Assembly (NCBI GenBank): GCA_029959085.1
Contig: JARWIR010000031.1
Coordinates: 4,340,001 to 4,404,000 of the forward strand
Direction: 5' to 3'
DNA from: Nemophila menziesii
Lineage: Eukaryota; Streptophyta; Magnoliopsida; Boraginales; Hydrophyllaceae
DNA: 64,000 bases
Shown here: one piece after another, positions 24,258-34,221 of the stretch
How positions within the stretch are numbered: position 1 is the stretch's first letter
Layout: each line of letters opens with the position of its first letter
Notes under the pieces: generated by a model
Told to the model about the DNA's origin: nothing
Database searches by the model: none
The model's input: only the letters and a program-made list of their open reading frames with translations
Program-made: the position numbers and the translations under genes

Positions 24258-24590
24258 TTGTATATGATTGTGATGAGCACATATATATTATGTGCGGGTT
24301 TATATTGTAAGAAGAATGTTGTGGATGATGCAGATGCAGCAGTTGACCTTCGCGATGTGAATGTTAATGCAAAAGAAAGAAATATTGCTCACACAAAAGA
24401 AGATACTAGTTTTTGGGTGGTTAAAGATGATGATTTCCTAATAATAAGCAGTTCTTTTGTTGATTTTAAGTTTTTCACAATTACTGTGAATGAGTTTTTC
24501 TTAGACGAGGAGCTCTCAGAAGGTCTATGTTCTAAATATAAGTATTATGAGCTTTGTTTCTCTCAAAAATTGTATTTTGGACTTTTATAG
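24258..24590 (+). CDS. Hypothetical 110-codon open frame, function unknown
   Basis: This is the longest open frame in the region between the Gypsy remnant and the CACTA end. It is acidic in the middle (DDADAAVDLRDVNVNAKE) and ends in an AT-rich hydrophobic stretch. No domain, signal peptide or family was recognised. The preceding TTTTTCTCTAG and the coding-like codon mix suggest an exon remnant rather than a complete gene; chance is also possible. Confidence 0.2.
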   Translation: MYMIVMSTYILCAGLYCKKNVVDDADAAVDLRDVNVNAKERNIAHTKEDTSFWVVKDDDFLIISSSFVDFKFFTITVNEFFLDEELSEGLCSKYKYYELCFSQKLYFGLL

Positions 24591-24774
24591 TTTATTTGGT
24601 ACTTTAATATTTGAACTTTTGTTTATCCATTAGATTTTAATCCCGGCCTTTTGTGATAATATAATATATCGATTGATTTTTATTTTCTGAATTTTTTATT
24701 TTATTTTGTTATCATTTTTTGGTAGCTAAAATCAAATAATAAAACAAATATTTAAATATTAATAATAAAATAGG

Positions 24775-25112
24775 GGTCATTACCGACGACTTTAATCGTT
24801 GGTATTAACCTAATTGGTAAAGACAGGTAATCTTTAGCCACTAATCAATAGAAACCAAATAAATCGTCGCTAATAATAATAGAATAATAAAGACGATAAA
24901 TTTAGATTAGTCATTAGAGACGACGTCTTTACGGACGAATTATGTCATCTCTAATGACTACTGGTTAATCCCCACGATATGCCACATGTCGTTTCTAAAT
25001 ATATCTTTACCTAGGAACCATTAGAGCCCAATTATTAGAGACTAAATGTCGTCTCTAAAACTATCTTTAGTGACTAAATTTATGGTCATTAGAGACAAAA
25101 ACTGTAGTAGTG
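24775..25112. mobile_element. CACTA (En/Spm-type) transposon terminus
   Basis: The plus strand ends in ACTGTAGTAGTG at 25101-25112; its reverse complement begins CACTACTACAG, a CACTA-type start. Inward lie many short subterminal repeats such as TTAGAGAC, GTCGTCTCTAA and AGAGACGACGTC. The partner CACTA end was not found upstream, so the element is incomplete or its left end has decayed. Segment A4 begins right after it. Confidence 0.65.
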
Positions 25113-26035
25113 ACACACTATCGTTGATGTGCCATCACCATCACCACTGTTGGCGAATGCAATGAGTTATACTTTGTGTTTCAAAACTGAGTTACCGCTG
25201 GTGGCGAAACTGAACATTTTTAGTGTATGACACCAAGCATATTTTAATACTAAGTTTGCTTAAATTTCTATACTCGACATCTCTAACAACCAACACCAAC
25301 AGTTTTAACACATGACGTAATTTATCCACTTAATATACAACCCTAAGAAATTACATTGGCCTCTAAGAAAAACAAAAAAAGTTTAGTACATTTTGTGTCT
25401 TGAAGGAAAGATGGAGGTGGGAACTTAAGGGAACCTTTGGGTTGAAATCTCTAATAAAACCCTATAACACCTTATGGTTATTATAAATTACAAAGATACC
25501 GACTACTACATGTTAAAGAATTAGTAGAATTTGACTTGGGAGTTACAATGGTAACAAATAAGCTTAGAGAAGCGTTCAATAAATTTTTAATGTTTAACAA
25601 CAAATATGGTAATTATAATTTTATTTATAACTCTTACATTTGATCAAATTTTTTTAACTTTCTTATGAGAATACAACCCACCCCTTAGAATACATCCATC
25701 ATTCGTCCTTGGTTTGTACCACAAAGTTATTTATATGCACCAATATCCACCGACGGAGTACGTTACAGTTTAATAAACAATTTTACTCAAAAATATAAAA
25801 CATTAATCACATTACTGGGTTAGAAAGGTACAAGCAACAATTCTTTGACTATTAACCTAATAGATGACCATTTTGGGAGGTTTATTTGTTCAAGTAAAGG
25901 ATCATTCTGTAAAGCCACAACAGGATAAATGAATAAGTTTTTTATCATTATCAAAATTTATATAATTTTGTCTTATGAATGTTTATCAAGTAATGAAATA
26001 TTGGAACTCACATTATTAGATTGTTCTGAAACATC
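25113..26035. repeat. Segment A, copy 4 (A4), truncated
   Basis: It is close to A3 11339-12300 (CCGCTGGTGGCGAAACTGAACAT against CCGCTGATGGCGAAACTGAACAT). It stops at 26035, where Copia LTR sequence begins. Segment D2, its expected downstream partner, resumes only at 38198. Confidence 0.6.
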
Positions 26036-26500
26036 TTATTTCATACCAGCCTGTATTTTATTTTTCTGATGAAAACTTAGTCCAACTTTGACTAATTTCT
26101 CCACGTTTTGTCTTCATTTTTTTTCCAAGTTTGTAACAACTTATTTGTTGTAACTGTTCCTATTAATCTGCCATTACTAACAGCCTTGACCAAGCCATAC
26201 TAGCTAGTTATTGGCTAGTTTTTCTTGTCTATAAATAGGACAATTCCGCAGCTCATTATACACCAACTTTACAGCTTACGAACTATAAAACATCAAAATA
26301 TTCTTCTTCTTCTTTACTTATGTTCTTCAGCGAAACATATACAGATTCCAAATCTTTGCTTGTGATTGCACACGAGAGTAGGTAAATGTGTTTAAACCTT
26401 GGAAAACTTTCAGAAAAACAGTGTAGCATCTCAGCTGTCCCGAAATTTGTTCTTAAGTCAGTGGCTCCTCCATGACACTACAATTCAGTTATCATCTTCA
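26036..26500 (+). mobile_element. 5' LTR (probably partial) of Copia element 2
   Basis: It contains the TATA box TATAAATA at 26230-26237 and a CT-rich leader. It ends in TTCA followed by GGTATCAGG (26501-26509), a decayed version of the tRNA-Met primer site TGGTATCAGAG used by Copia elements. It shows no clear similarity to the 3' LTR start at 37901, so at least one of the two LTRs must be truncated. Confidence 0.55.
26230..26237 (+). promoter_or_regulatory. TATA box of Copia element 2 LTR
   Basis: TATAAATA in the context TTGTCTATAAATAGGAC. Confidence 0.5.
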
Positions 26501-26667
26501 GGTATCAGGTTCATTATTTACTTTCGTTTTTTATACTTATGTCCGTATTATTATTTTTCGTAATTAGTAGTAAAAACTTGTTTTTGCATTTAAGTTTTTA
26601 AAATACCATCACAGTATTGAATTTTCACCAAAAATTTAAGAACAATTTTTTTAATAAGTAATTTGTA

Positions 26668-26967
26668 ATGGCTTCTCCTTCTTTGGCTTTAACTAGGCTT
26701 TGAAAACCTTACATGATATGTCGAAACTCGAACCTTTGGATGGTTCTCACTTTCAACGCTGGTCCCAAAAACTTCTTATTTTCTTTGAAAAATTAGAAGT
26801 CGATTTTGTACTACTTGAAAACCCTCATGTTTGCTACTGTATCTGCTAAGATTTTAAAACATGACAAGGCAAATAAACTTACTAGGGGTCATCTTTTAAA
26901 CCATATGTCGAGCCCCTTATTTGATTTATTTGTAAACAAAAAATCTTCAAAAACTATTTGGGACCGT
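26668..26967 (+). pseudogene. Copia element 2 gag, 5' part
   Basis: The ATG at 26668 opens MASPSLALT. With frameshifts, the translation then gives LHDMSKLEPLDGSHFQRWSQ, KLLIFFEKLEVDFVLLENP and HLLNHMSSPLFDLFVNKKSS, ending KTIWDR. This is the N-terminal gag domain (UBN2 type) of TNT1-94-like Copia elements. An in-frame stop and frameshifts disable it. The reading is cut at 26967 by the insertion of the LTR element at 26968 and resumes at 34222. Confidence 0.8.
26963..26967 (+). repeat. Target site duplication, left copy (ACCGT)
   Basis: ACCGT directly precedes the TG of the 5' LTR and recurs at 34217-34221 right after the 3' LTR. Confidence 0.85.
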
Positions 26968-28552
26968 TGATGTCTCCCTAAATGTTCTAATTTTATACCT
27001 TTGAGAGACATCATTTTTGGTGTTTATTTGATTATTTAGATAGACTTTTGGTGCTAATATGCAATAATTCAATTTTCCTCTTTAGATTTTAGTATTTTTG
27101 ATTTATTAAGCTTTTGCGCGTAATATGGGCTGTTTTTAGTGAAAAGCTTGTAGGTTTTGAATACTAGCTAGGAGAGGAATAAAAGATTAAAGTCAAAGAT
27201 CGTGATATGGAGTAAAAGCTTGAAGATAAATCCCGAAAAGAAATATATTTTGAAGTTGCAAATCTGGAAAACAGGCCAAAGATTTCTGATTTCGAGGCAC
27301 TTACGAGTTGATTTAGCCGCTGACCTTTGAAGAGATTATGTTCCTTATTGAGTTACGGAAATTTAGCAAGTGTTTTGAGATCAATCGGAGTTATAACGAA
27401 TCGGCTAGAGCTGTTTTAGTAGAGGTGGTGCAGCAGTTACGGGATTTGGGCTTAATTAGTGGACTTGGGCTTTTCTAATTTTTACTTAATCCTTCAGTAA
27501 AAGCCCTAATCCGATTTTATCATTATAAATAGGCTTTTAGACCTCATTATTCAGTATCTCTCATTTTTATTCTTAAAATTAAAACATCCTTAGAAGAGAG
27601 CGTCCAGAGAAGAAGCAGAAACAAGGAAAAGAAGAAGCAAGAGCTGGAGACGGTCTATATCTCCGATTCTCAGCCAATTCAACTCCAAAATTAGGTTTCT
27701 CTGTATTCTATTTTATTCTGTAAAACATGATGAACCTATTTGTTTATTTAGTTTTTCTTTCAATTAATATGAGCTAAACATTTATTAGTGCTTGAGAACG
27801 CATAATGGGTTAATCCCAATTTGATTTCATTCTATACATTTGGATTTGGGATATTTATTGTTTAAATCAAATTGGGTAATTCGTATTTTTCTTTAATTTT
27901 CATTTTAATTACTATTATTGACGTAATTAACCAATGATAGGACTTAGTATCTAGGCTATTCCAATTAGTGGCGATTGGATCACCTTGACGGGGGGTTTAG
28001 GTACAGAAATAATTAATGAATGTAGGTTAGAAATTATTTGACTCTGACGAGCTTAATTAAACCTATGGCCTATTGGGTAATTTAAACTTAAACACTTGAG
28101 AGTGGATTATAATCACCCTGACGGGGTTTGTAGCACTTGAAAGTTGCTCCTTAGTCCACCCTGACGAGGGTAAGGAGAATATAGAATCCCGACCAATACA
28201 AATTTACCGATTTGTCCCTTAAACAATGTATGAAGTGAATGATAGTTAGGAAAACCCTTGCGTCTCTCAAGTACTACCTGCACATATTTGCGTTTACTTG
28301 CGTCTTAGCTTTTAGTTGCATTTTCCATTTAGTCTTTCATTACTTAGAATAATAAAAACAAACAAACAATCATTATATCTTTTGCTTGCTTTCCTAAGTA
28401 CAATCAATCATTAATAGATAAGCATTGTAGTCAACCATCCCGTCCTTGGAACGAATCTGTTTTATCAACTATATTACTTGGGACAACCGTACACTTGCGG
28501 TTGTGGTTCGCTTACTTATTGCATTTATTTTAGAACACACAAAGGACCACCA
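26968..28552 (+). repeat. 5' LTR of the LARD-like element
   Basis: It begins TGATGTCTCC and ends GGACCACCA. It has a TATA box at 27524-27531, and in its R/U5 part three CCTGACG phrases (near 28109, 28160 and similar). Confidence 0.9.
27524..27531 (+). promoter_or_regulatory. TATA box in the LARD 5' LTR
   Basis: TATAAATA in CATTATAAATAGGC, the same in the 3' LTR near 33190. The expected transcript start is about 30 bp downstream. Confidence 0.6.
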
Positions 28553-28558
28553 AGTTTT

Positions 28559-28576
28559 TGGCGCCGCTGCCGGGGA
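28559..28576 (+). promoter_or_regulatory. Primer binding site (tRNA-Asp type)
   Basis: TGGCGCCGCTGCCGGGGA lies 6 bases after the 5' LTR. It matches the complement of the plant tRNA-Asp 3' end used by Athila-type Gypsy elements, with one difference (C for T at position 9). Confidence 0.85.
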
Positions 28577-28713
28577 CGGTAGCGTGTGACCACGGTGTTT
28601 ATCCTTTAGTGATAGTTGCATTTATTTTTATTTTTCAGTTTTACGCTTGTGTTTGCTTTGTTTTGTTTTTACAGGTGCTTTATTCAGGTAATGATCAAGA
28701 AATTTAATCAAAG

Positions 28714-29643
28714 ATGTATAGAGAACATTACCCAAATCCTGGTCCATTTGACTATTGGGAAGACTCTTCGGGACAACAACAATGGGGTATAAATTCTTAC
28801 CAACAACCTTATCAATACCCGCAAGAGCAAGGATGGAAAAATCAATGGACCGGGAATAATCAACAACAAACACCATATCACTATCAACACGAACATGAAT
28901 GGAACAACCAGTGGGTTGAAAACATTCAACAACCTCCACCTTCACCACAAATGTCCCAATTATATAGATCAGTTATAGAACTCATGAGCTTATATGAACA
29001 ATCGCAGAAGTTAGCAGATGAAAGAGATTCCCGTTTGCAAAGAATGCAAAAGGAGCTAGACGAAATAGAATCCATAATTAATTCTCAGCATTCTGCCAAT
29101 AGTATCAAGTCTTATGAAGATGGAAGAGATCAACCGGAAGAAATAGTTGAGGAGGAGGTGTTGAAAGAAGGTATTAGTTCTAGTGATAAGACCACCATGC
29201 CGAGTATAAATGAAGACCACCATGTGGTTGAGGATTTTGTTAGCATGGTGGAAGAAGGAGTAGCAACGCAAATTCTAGAAGTTAACACAGAGATTGCTAT
29301 TCCTAAGGTGTATACACATGATCAAGATATAGAGCGCAAACAAGAAGAGGTGGAGATCGAGGTTATAGAAAATCCAAAGAAAGAATATTATGAGGTAATA
29401 GTGGAAGATTGGGTTAAAAGTGAAGATGAATGTGAAATGGTTGGAGAATCAATTGAAGAATTAAAGGTTAAAGATAAAATAGAAATTGAATATCTGCCAC
29501 AAAAAGGTCACCAATCACCATCTCTACCACAAATCATTATTAGAGATGAAAAATCAGAATCACCTCCACTACCACAAATGATCAATATGTGTTATACAAG
29601 CAAGGTGCAAGGCAAGGAGGAGCACCTACCCACCACATTTTAA
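28714..29643 (+). CDS. Gag-like protein of the LARD element, 309 codons
   Basis: This is the only long open frame inside the element. Residues 1-75 are rich in Gln, Tyr, Trp and Asn (QQPYQYPQEQGWKNQW and an echo YHYQHEHEWNNQW). Residues 85-125 look coiled-coil-prone (SQKLADERDSRLQRMQKELD). Residues 140-270 are strongly acidic. There is no zinc knuckle and no catalytic motif. After the stop, another frame continues to about 29905 with FKDEFEIETRNKNKLIPL and TYPAPFRDRLNNILRGK, so the original protein was probably longer and is now frameshifted. The 161 bp between primer site and ATG would be the leader. A structural role is inferred from position only. Confidence 0.6.
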   Translation: MYREHYPNPGPFDYWEDSSGQQQWGINSYQQPYQYPQEQGWKNQWTGNNQQQTPYHYQHEHEWNNQWVENIQQPPPSPQMSQLYRSVIELMSLYEQSQKLADERDSRLQRMQKELDEIESIINSQHSANSIKSYEDGRDQPEEIVEEEVLKEGISSSDKTTMPSINEDHHVVEDFVSMVEEGVATQILEVNTEIAIPKVYTHDQDIERKQEEVEIEVIENPKKEYYEVIVEDWVKSEDECEMVGESIEELKVKDKIEIEYLPQKGHQSPSLPQIIIRDEKSESPPLPQMINMCYTSKVQGKEEHLPTTF

Positions 29644-29905
29644 AGATGAATTTGAGATTGAAACAAGGAATAAAAATAAGCTTATACCGTTGAGAACGGT
29701 TATCTACTCTAATGTGGTGGAAAATGAGTTTCGTCGTGAAAATAAGAAGCCGAAATGAAGTACTTACCCAGCCCCTTTTAGAGATCGATTGAACAATATT
29801 CTAAGGGGGAAGGTTCTAAAGCTTTTACATCAAGGAAGAGGCGAGTTTAAGTGGAGGAGAACCGCAAAGGCCTCAATACCATCTTCATGGAAGGTAACAC
29901 GTCGA
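29644..29905 (+). pseudogene. Frameshifted continuation of the LARD gag-like frame
   Basis: In the frame shifted from the 309-codon ORF, the sequence reads on through KDEFEIETRNKNKLIPL, an in-frame stop, then TYPAPFRDRLNNILRG and KASIPSSWKVTRRT. The phrase TYPPHF at the shift is echoed by TYPAPF. Confidence 0.4.
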
Positions 29906-30133
29906 ACTTAAAGACGTAATAAACAAAAGTGTTTCTTGGGAGACAACCCATGCATTAATTTGCTTTCATGTCTTTTAAATTCTTAGTGTAAATTAGTGTA
30001 ATGGTTATTGATTTAGTGTTTATTTGTAAGAAATGAGGAAGGTTGGTGTTTTTGATGATTACATGAGTGAAGGTCACGAGTTTGGGGTAGCTAGAACGAA
30101 AAAGAATGAAAATTTTGGGTTCCAACACAGTAG

Positions 30134-30151
30134 AAACCGGGTACCCGGTTT
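30134..30151. repeat. Perfect 18-nt GC-rich palindrome
   Basis: AAACCGGGTACCCGGTTT is its own reverse complement. GC-rich palindromes stand out in this AT-rich context. A looser relative, GGGGACCCGTTTTT, follows at about 30160. Confidence 0.8.
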
Positions 30152-31227
30152 GTAGAATGCGGGGACCCGTTTTTGGTGTTGCACCCTAGTTATCAAAACT
30201 TCGGAAGATCATAACTTGACGCTCGGAGGTCGGAATTAACTTTTCTTGAGCCTAAACCGCATAACTTTTCGAGCTCTATCCAATGGTGAAGTCAAAAATT
30301 TCGTATGAATAGCTAAAAGTTTCTGACCCAGCGTTTTGAGGCCCGCCATTAGTTGCGTCTCGTGGTTGTGTCTGCACTTAACACCATTGATGACGAACCA
30401 AAGCTCCAAAAATACTTAAATTCCATCATCAAAACACCAATATATCACCAATCCTTACCTCTAAACATCATCCCAACACATAATCAATCACAAATCTTTC
30501 CAAAAACACCAAGAAATTCAAGTTTTTACCCAAAAATTTCTTCACCAAAGCTTAAATTATATCCTTTAAACCTCTCCAACACCATAGTTATTAAATACCC
30601 ATCTCAAGTCAATCACCAATCCCACTACTATGCCACTTTCAACAATATTAAGAGACACAAATTTCATCAATAGCTTTGGTACTTTGAAGGTTGGAGATTG
30701 TAAGTGCAAGGTATCAAATCATCATAAATTCCATGGCCAATCCGGTAAAATAGCTAGAACTCTTCTTTTCTTTCTATTACCAGTTGGGAATTAAGATTTA
30801 TTTTAGTTATTCAGTGGAGGAATTGTGAATTGTTTGAGCTTATTAATATTATATATTTTGCAAGTAATCTTTAAGTAGGTGAAAAATTGAGTTTGGGGTC
30901 ATCAAAGATGACCATAAGGTTGGAAAAGGTACGAAGAACATGATGAAGATGGAAAGATGGGTGTTGAAGAAAGATTTTCGTAATAGATGATGATTTAGAG
31001 GGTTAGGAAATGATGAAGACTTGGAAAATATGACAAAAGAGTTCAAGGTAATGAAGAACACTTTAATCAAGATGAACGCAACAAATACATGATCTTTTAA
31101 GCTTGATAAAGAAGTATTCAAAATTTCAACATGAGACTACACGTAATCGGCCTAGTGTCGATCCAGATATGTTTTCCAATCCTTTTCTCATTTAGTGTAT
31201 ATTATTTTTATTGCTTTGAGTCTTTTC

Positions 31228-31247
31228 GAGTCGTGGGGACACGACTC
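31228..31247 (+). other. Perfect stem-loop inside the LARD element
   Basis: GAGTCGTG, loop GGGA, then CACGACTC form an 8-bp stem with a 4-base loop. Its position in a non-coding interior next to GAGTTTGGGGT makes an RNA-level role conceivable; this is inference. Confidence 0.6.
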
Positions 31248-32614
31248 ATTTTTGAGTTTGGGGTGGGGTTCGTTGCCTCATCCCAGTTTTTATGTGTTTA
31301 ATTATTTTTAATTGCTTTCAATAAATTAATTAGGAGTTGCGTTTGACTGTAGAAGATTTTAAATGTCCCTTTTAAGCCTATTTTTGATGAATCTATGATA
31401 GTAAATAGTGGACCTTAGGGAATAACATAAAACGCACTTACAATTGCATGGGGACATAGATAATGAATAGGAAAAATTAATGAACAATGCAAAAGAAGTA
31501 AGCTTGTACTTAAGGAAAATGTTTGGTTTGTAGAACGTGAGATCTAAATTAGTAGAGAACCCACTTAGATATGAACTAGAGACGAACCATGTAGTTAGGA
31601 AAATGATAGGGGCAGTTCTTTGTTAGCCATTTGAAGCCTTTTAGCTTGTTATCCCTTATATTAATTTTATCCGTCTTAGCCCAATTTCGAGCCTTAAGCC
31701 TTTTCTTTTGTAGCCACGATATAAGCCAATTATCCTTTAGATTATTAGGCATGACCAAATGACCCGCACTTGAATCACGATCCTGAGACCTGTCTCGAGC
31801 TTGAGTTTGGGGTGGAGGGTCCACATTTGGGAAATTTCATTGGGAAGGGATTATATGTGTTTGTATTGAGGCACAAAAATGTAGATGATATTATTATTTG
31901 TAACCCTTTGCCGGGATTTGAAAAGAAAAAAAAAGAGAAAAAGAAAAAAAATATTATAAGAGACATGACCTTTCACATCAAAACGAGGGTCATGGGTATC
32001 TTGTACAAAAAAAAAGAAGAAAAGAAATGAAAAAAAGAAAATAAAAAGAAAGAAAGAATAAAATAAACCGGCAAAGTGGAATATTTTTGGAAATCATCTT
32101 AGATTAATTGGGTTGACATTGGGGACGCAACATTAGCGCGTTAAATGGGTTGAGTGAGAACATTATATGAGTATAAACTCAAGCTCGTGGACAGTTGTTG
32201 ATGGTAAGTGAGGAGAGAGCCAAAAGCTCACTTCAAATTTACCAAATATACATATCACACCGTCCCTAAGCCTACGCTAAAACCGTAAAGTCCTCGTGAT
32301 TCCTAGGTGCATGGTAAGTTAATAGGTTGTATACTAAGTGGAGCGTTCAAAGGGAGTAAGGATCGAGGAACAAACTATAGCCATCAGAATGAGATAAGTA
32401 CAAGTGTAACCTTCTAGCATTGCAAAGTTAATTTTATGATTGAAGTTATTTATGTTTGATGTTGCATGATTAGTGTATGTGTATGTTAGTTCTTAATGTT
32501 TGCTATATGAGATTTATCTTTAGAATTGCTTTTGGGTTTATTTGCTAGCTTCTATTTTCTCTTGCATCTACTTCATTCCCCTTGTTTTTAGTTTTGCTTT
32601 GTTGGGACGACAAA

Positions 32615-32632
32615 GGTTTGAGTTGGGGGTCT
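32615..32632 (+). promoter_or_regulatory. Polypurine tract of the LARD element
   Basis: AGGTTTGAGTTGGGGGTC lies directly before the TG of the 3' LTR, the position where plus-strand priming occurs. Confidence 0.75.
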
Positions 32633-34216
32633 TGATGTCTCCCTATATGTTCTAATTTTATACCTTTGGGAGACATCATTTTTGGTGTTTACTTGATTAT
32701 TTAGATAGACTTTTGGTGCTAATATGCAATAATTCAATTTTCCTCTTTAGATTTTAGTACTTTGATTTATTAAGGTTTTGCGCGTAATATGGGTTGTTTT
32801 TAGTGAAAAGCTTGTAGGTTTTGAATACTAGCTAGGAGAGGAATAAAAGATTAAAGTCAAAGATCGTGATATGGAGTCAAAGCTTGAAGATAAATTCCGA
32901 AAAGAAATATATTTTGAAGTTGCAAATCTGGAAAACAGGCCAAAGATTTCTGATTTCGAGGCACTTACGAGTTGATTTAGCCGCTGACCTTTGAAGAGAT
33001 TATGTTCCTTATCGAGTTACGGAAATTTAGCAAGTGATTTGAGGTCAATCGGAGTTATAACGAATCGGCTAGTGCTGTTTTAGTGGAGGTGGTGCAGCAG
33101 TTACGGGATTTGGGCTTAATTAGTGGACTTGGGCTTTTCTAATTTTTACTTAATCCTTAAGTAAAAGCCCTAATCCGATTTTATCATTATAAATAGGCTT
33201 TTAGACCTCATTATTCAGTACCTCTCATTTTTATTCTTAAAATTAAAACATCCTTAGAAGAGAGCGTCTAGAGAAGAAGCGAAAACAAGGAAAAGAAGAA
33301 GCAAGAGCTGGAGACGGTCTATATCTCCGATTCTCAGCCAATTCAACTCCAAAATTAGGTTTCTCTGTATTCTATTTTATTCTGTAAAACATGATGAACC
33401 TATTTGTTTATTTAGTTTTTCTTTCAATTAATATGAGCTAAACATTTATTAGTGCTTGAGAACGCATAATGGGTTAATCCCAATTTGATTTCATTCTATA
33501 CATTTGGATTTGGGATATTTATTGTTTAAATCAAATTGGGTAATTCGTATTTTTCTTTAATTTTCATTTTAATTACTATTATTGACGTAATTAACCAATG
33601 ATAGGACTTAGTATCTAGGCTATTCCAATTAGTGGCAATTGGATCACCTTGACGGGGGGTTTAGGTACATAAATAATTAATAAATGTAGGTTAGAAATTA
33701 TTTGACTCTGACGAGCTTAATTAAACCTATGGCCTATTGGGTAATTTAAACTTAAACACTTGAGAGTGGACTATAATCACCCTGACGGGTTTTGTAGCAC
33801 TTGAGAGTTGCTCCTTAGTCCACCCTGACGGGGGTAAGGAGAATATAGAATCCCGACCAATACAAATTTACCAATTTGTCCCTTAAACAATGTATGAAAT
33901 GAATGATAGTTAGGAAAACCCTTGCGTCTCTCAAGTACTACCTGCTCATATTTGCGTTTACTTGCATCTTAGCTTTTAGTTGCAATTTTCATTTAGTCTT
34001 TCATTATTTAGAATAATAAAAACAAACAAACAATCATTATATCTTTTGCTTGCTTTCATAAGTGCAACAAATCATTACTTGATAAGCATTGTAGTCAACC
34101 ATCCCGTCCTTGGAACGAATCTGTTTTATCAACTATATTACTTGGGACAACCATACACTTGCTGTTGTGGTTCACTTACTTATTGCATTTATTTTAGAAC
34201 ACACAAAGGACCACCA
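32633..34216 (+). repeat. 3' LTR of the LARD-like element
   Basis: It begins TGATGTCTCC and ends GGACCACCA, followed by the ACCGT target duplication. It has about 40 differences from the 5' LTR by eye. Confidence 0.9.
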
Positions 34217-34221
34217 ACCGT
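34217..34221 (+). repeat. Target site duplication, right copy (ACCGT)
   Basis: Identical to 26963-26967. Confidence 0.85.

Larger units (their letters stand above)
29906..32618 (+). other. Non-coding interior of the LARD element
   Basis: There is no protein of known family. It holds an 18-nt palindrome (30134-30151), an 8-bp hairpin (31228-31247), four GAGTTTGGGGT motifs and a purine-rich tract at 31918-32070 (mostly A with G). Short open frames here are AT-biased low complexity. Confidence 0.6.
26968..34216 (+). mobile_element. Non-autonomous LTR retrotransposon (LARD-like, Gypsy/Athila-type primer site), nested in Copia gag
   Basis: This 7249-bp element has every structural landmark: TG...CA LTRs of 1585 and 1584 bp, a 5-bp ACCGT target duplication, a primer site complementary to tRNA-Asp, and a polypurine tract. 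The 4.08-kb interior holds one gag-like frame and no protease, RT, RNase H or integrase. That fits a large retrotransposon derivative, mobilised in trans by a Gypsy partner. By eye the LTRs differ at about 40 positions (around 2.5%), indicating a young insertion. It is the best-preserved LTR element in the window. Confidence 0.9.

Noticed and set aside
24258..24590. A full host gene in the 22.6-24.6 kb region
   Set aside because: No start-to-stop gene model could be built and no domain was recognised; kept only as a low-confidence hypothetical frame and possible captured exons.
28628..28948. Minus-strand 106-codon frame, also shorter frames at 28708-28932 and 29056-29271
   Set aside because: Antisense shadows of the LARD gag-like frame.
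30353..30673. Plus-strand 106-codon frame in the LARD interior
   Set aside because: Low-complexity Asn/Ser/Pro/Lys composition in non-coding retroelement DNA; no domain and no second copy to compare.
31770..32030. Lys/Glu-rich frame over the purine tract
   Set aside because: It follows from AAG/AAA repeats, not from coding selection.
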